This document shows positions 7,865 to 10,081 of a DNA stretch of 10,081 nt, one piece after another. The stretch is from CAZYYO01 sp964650965. Lineage in GTDB: Bacteria > Bacillota > Clostridia > Lachnospirales > Lachnospiraceae. The translations under genes and the position numbers were made by a program. Below the pieces are notes generated by a model. That model was not told where the DNA came from. It did not search any database and worked only from the letters and a program-made list of their open reading frames with translations. How positions within the stretch are numbered: the stretch's first letter is position 1; every line of letters begins with the position of its first letter. The stretch covers positions 1 through 10,081 of the forward strand of contig CAZYYO010000079.1 of the NCBI GenBank assembly GCA_964650965.1, in the 5' to 3' direction.

Positions 7865-8695
7865 ATGGGTGAGCTAATTTTATGCAGACAATCCATTGCG
7901 GCAGTTCCTTATTATTTAGAGGAAAGTTCGTTAAATATCTATTCCCTGGAGGAATTAAGCTATTACATTGCTCATAATATATATCTTTTAAAGGCCGATT
8001 TCATGAATCTGGATTTATGTCACTGGATTGGAAGAGAGCTAAAGCAAAAGGAGCTCGAGGAACAGCTTCTGGCACTTTTGACAGAAAATACACCCTTACA
8101 TATTTTTGTGGGACATATCCTTTCCTACTGTGGGTATCTAACGCCTCAGGAAATACGGGATATTCTGGAAATGATTGCTGGATTTGAAAATAAAAGCGAA
8201 ATGGAATGCTGTAAAATGCGGGCGGATCGTCTCATGGATAAGGGAAGACTTGCAGATGCCATTCGGGAGTATGAACATATTATTGACGGAAGCGGCAAGA
8301 AAGAATCTCAGGAATTCCAGGGAAATGTATGGCATAACCTGGGAACGGCCTATGCCAGATTATTCTTTTTTGAAGAAGCAGTGATGTGTTTTGAAAATGC
8401 ATATCTTAATAACCGCAGACAGCAGTCTTTAAAATCCATGCTGTATGCCATTCGATGCAGTAAGGATGAAAAGGCTTATGATAGAGCCATTGAAAAGTAC
8501 CAGGTAACACCAGAGGAAAGAGATAATATTGCAGGTCATGTGACCACACTGAGTCATAATGAAGAAATTGTTACATTTGCTGAAAAGCTGAGACAGCAAA
8601 AAGAACGGTGCCAGAATCAGCAGGAATATAAGGATGCATTAACAAAGCAGCTGATGGAATGGAAGCAGGAATATATTAAGCTATGCAGAATATAA
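7865..8695 (+). CDS. Tetratricopeptide-repeat protein, function unknown
   Basis: This 276-residue, mostly helical protein has no signal peptide or membrane segment. Two TPR units are readable: about 114-141 (KMRADRLMDKGRLADAIREYEHII) and about 154-182 (VWHNLGTAYARLFFFEEAVMCFENAY), with the spaced A/G-Y-A-F pattern of the family. A further helical pair follows at about 186-212. Residues 1-110 are helical with aromatic and leucine residues (SLEELSYYIAHNIYLLKADF) and have no recognised domain. Residues about 230-276 form a charged, coiled-coil-like end rich in Gln, Lys and Glu. TPRs bind other proteins, so an adaptor role between the Hsp70-like protein, the large scaffold and the membrane protein is inferred. 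The spacing is 11 bases on both sides and the start is fixed by AGGAGGG. Confidence 0.85.
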   Translation: MGELILCRQSIAAVPYYLEESSLNIYSLEELSYYIAHNIYLLKADFMNLDLCHWIGRELKQKELEEQLLALLTENTPLHIFVGHILSYCGYLTPQEIRDILEMIAGFENKSEMECCKMRADRLMDKGRLADAIREYEHIIDGSGKKESQEFQGNVWHNLGTAYARLFFFEEAVMCFENAYLNNRRQQSLKSMLYAIRCSKDEKAYDRAIEKYQVTPEERDNIAGHVTTLSHNEEIVTFAEKLRQQKERCQNQQEYKDALTKQLMEWKQEYIKLCRI

Positions 8696-8706
8696 AGAGG
8701 TAGCGT

Positions 8707-9879
8707 ATGTTATTTGGTAAGAAGAAAAAGAAACAACAGGAATTGGATGCTGCATTTCTTAAGGTATATCAGGAGATTGACACCATTGACAGCTGGGATG
8801 ACCCTAAGAAGCTAGAGCACTATATTTTGGACTCCTGTGAGCAGATTATTGAAGCCACCAAGGAAATTGAATCCCAAAAGACGGAATACCGGGTGGTTAC
8901 CGCTTATTTAAATGATATTCTGAAAATAGAACAGCTTCCTAAGAAGCAGCTAGGAGAGATTAAGGAGGTCGCTTCTAATATGGTGGAGCTGAATAAGGCA
9001 AAAGAGTCTTATCAGAAATCTGCCCATAATATTTCAGAGGAACAGTTTGTACTAATGGAGCAGGAGGAAGAGGAAATTCCAAAAACCATTGGCAGGCTTC
9101 AGGAAAATGAAAAATATCAGGCAACGGTAAAGCGGGATATGAATTATTTAGAGGCCAGCAAAAGCGAATGGGAGATAGAGCGGGAAGATTTGATGGCACA
9201 GCAAAAGCTATTAAAGCATGTATCCATTCTTCTCTTAATATCCTTTGGCTCTCTGTTACTTTTGGCATTGATTCTTCGTAATGTATTTATGATGGATGTT
9301 ACCTGGGGATTGTTGGGAATTTTCCTTTTTGGTGGGGTGTCCGGCTTTGGCGTATTCTGGAAGATGTCTAGTAATGCCACCGATTTAAAGCGGGATTTAT
9401 ATAAAATGAATCAGGCAATTACCATGCTGAATCGTGTGCGGATGAAGTATGTGAATGTAACCAATGCCATTGAGTACACCAAGGAAAAATATGGGGTACA
9501 AAATTCCTATGAGCTGAATTATCTGTGGGAGCAATATGTAGATGCGGTGAAGCAGAAGCAGAAGTTTATGAAAAACAATGATGACTATGAGTACTTCACA
9601 GGACGGCTGATGCGATTAATGCAGAACCTGGAATTGTACGATAGAAAAATCTGGCTGAATCAGACGGAGGCACTGATTAACAGTGAAGAAATGGTAGAGG
9701 TAAAACATCATCTGGTTGACCGGCGACAGAAGCTTCGCCAACGGATGGAACAAAATACTGCCAACGTACAAAGTGAGCGGGATGAGATTGACCGTATTAT
9801 GACAGAGCATGACCATTATGTTCCGGAGATTTATGAGATTATTAACTCGGTGGATAAGCTGTGTAAGCTGAAAAAATAA
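8707..9879 (+). CDS. Coiled-coil protein with a central two-helix membrane hairpin, function unknown
   Basis: This 390-residue protein starts with a very basic tip (FGKKKKKQQ). A long acidic/basic helical arm fills about 10-170, with EQEEEEIP at 118-125. Two membrane helices follow, about 172-190 (VSILLLISFGSLLLLALIL) and about 197-218 (VTWGLLGIFLFGGVSGFGVFW), joined by only some six residues. A second coiled-coil-like arm covers about 222-385 and ends KLCKLKK. By the positive-inside rule both arms are cytoplasmic and only the tiny loop faces out. The family is not recognised. The layout fits a membrane anchor or platform for the soluble products encoded upstream. It lies 11 bases after the TPR gene; AGAGG sits 6 bases before the ATG. 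It is the last gene of the operon, followed by a terminator. Confidence 0.85.
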   Translation: MLFGKKKKKQQELDAAFLKVYQEIDTIDSWDDPKKLEHYILDSCEQIIEATKEIESQKTEYRVVTAYLNDILKIEQLPKKQLGEIKEVASNMVELNKAKESYQKSAHNISEEQFVLMEQEEEEIPKTIGRLQENEKYQATVKRDMNYLEASKSEWEIEREDLMAQQKLLKHVSILLLISFGSLLLLALILRNVFMMDVTWGLLGIFLFGGVSGFGVFWKMSSNATDLKRDLYKMNQAITMLNRVRMKYVNVTNAIEYTKEKYGVQNSYELNYLWEQYVDAVKQKQKFMKNNDDYEYFTGRLMRLMQNLELYDRKIWLNQTEALINSEEMVEVKHHLVDRRQKLRQRMEQNTANVQSERDEIDRIMTEHDHYVPEIYEIINSVDKLCKLKK

Positions 9880-9891
9880 AAGAAAATTAAC

Positions 9892-9936
9892 GAAAAGACC
9901 CATCTGTATGAGAAAATCATGCGGATGGGTCTTTTC
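9892..9936. terminator. Intrinsic terminator closing the four-gene operon
   Basis: A 20-bp uninterrupted stem pairs 9892-9911 with 9917-9936 (GAAAAGACCCATC...GATGGGTCTTTTC), including two G-U wobbles, around a 5-base GAAAA loop. It starts 12 bases after the stop codon. The plus strand has only the TTTTC inside the arm and then an A-rich stretch, so there is no classic U-tail. In the minus direction the tail is T-rich. It separates the operon from the next gene. Confidence 0.85.
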
Positions 9937-9994
9937 AAATAAAAAACGGGTAATCGTCACACAGACTTCACCTAAGCCTTCTAGAATACAGTCA

Positions 9995-10002
9995 AAAGGA
10001 GG
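9995..10002 (+). promoter_or_regulatory. Ribosome binding site of the VTC-domain gene
   Basis: AAAGGAGG followed by a 7-base spacer precedes the ATG at 10010. It is a near-ideal Shine-Dalgarno and fixes the start. Confidence 0.85.
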
Positions 10003-10009
10003 AACCGCT

Positions 10010-10081
10010 ATGGAACAAAATGTATTTCAAAGATATGAGAAAAAATATTTATTAAAGAAAGAAGAGTATTTGACCATACGA
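10010..10081 (+). CDS. VTC-domain (polyphosphate polymerase-like) protein, N-terminal 24 codons only
   Basis: The visible 24 residues are MEQNVFQRYEKKYLL followed by KKEEYLTIR. The R-x-E-x-K-[YF] pattern (RYEKKYLL) is the N-terminal signature of VTC domains, related to the catalytic domain of yeast Vtc4, which makes polyphosphate from ATP; the charged residues lie in the tunnel that binds the polymer. In Firmicutes such proteins are commonly encoded beside DUF4956 membrane proteins and CotH-like kinases, which would lie beyond the window if present here. The gene is cut by the window edge. It is separated from the preceding operon by a terminator, so it probably starts a new transcription unit, although the 73-base gap holds no convincing promoter. 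Confidence 0.75.
   Translation, partial: MEQNVFQRYEKKYLLKKEEYLTIR

Noticed and set aside
9616..9960. Minus-strand open frame of 114 codons crossing the terminator
   Set aside because: It runs through the terminator hairpin and opposite the end of the membrane coiled-coil gene; its hydrophobic look comes from antisense of charged helices.
9937..10009. Possible promoter for the VTC-domain gene with TAGAAT at 9982-9987
   Set aside because: No acceptable -35 box lies 16-18 bases upstream, so the match is too weak to list.

Overview
The window looks like a chromosomal segment of an anaerobic, low-to-moderate GC Gram-positive bacterium, most likely a Lachnospiraceae-type clostridium. The reasons are an electron-bifurcating NfnAB pair, strong AGGAGG-type ribosome binding sites, T-rich intrinsic terminators, consensus-like sigma-A promoters, and a run of proteins that I recall as DUF families largely confined to Lachnospiraceae. 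There are no signs of a mobile element, CRISPR array, RNA gene or foreign base composition. The genus cannot be decided from this sequence.

Left part (1-1810): the 3' end of nfnA overlaps nfnB by one base. Together they encode the NADH-dependent ferredoxin:NADP+ oxidoreductase, which links reduced ferredoxin, NADH and NADPH pools. A long hairpin terminator follows and is shared with a convergent gene on the minus strand, a PLP-dependent aminotransferase of the HisC/CobD family (1861-2949). Its true start is well inside the longest open frame, as shown by a good ribosome binding site and a promoter.

Middle part (2950-9936): a compact intergenic region holds two divergent, overlapping predicted promoters. 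Rightward from it runs a tight four-gene unit with gaps of 19, 11 and 11 bases. It encodes (1) a 1178-residue protein with beta-rich ends and a very long alpha-helical middle (DUF5717-like); (2) a 413-residue actin/Hsp70-fold protein with weakened nucleotide-binding loops (probably DUF5716-like); (3) a 276-residue TPR protein; and (4) a 390-residue coiled-coil protein with one central membrane hairpin. A 20-bp hairpin terminator closes the unit. The layout suggests one complex: a large helical scaffold, an Hsp70-like switch, a TPR adaptor and a membrane anchor with both long arms in the cytoplasm. No function is known to me. This is the best candidate in the window for an undescribed system.

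Right edge (9937-10081): a new gene starts after a strong ribosome binding site. Its 24 visible codons carry the YEKKYLL signature of VTC-type polyphosphate polymerase domains. It is cut by the window end.
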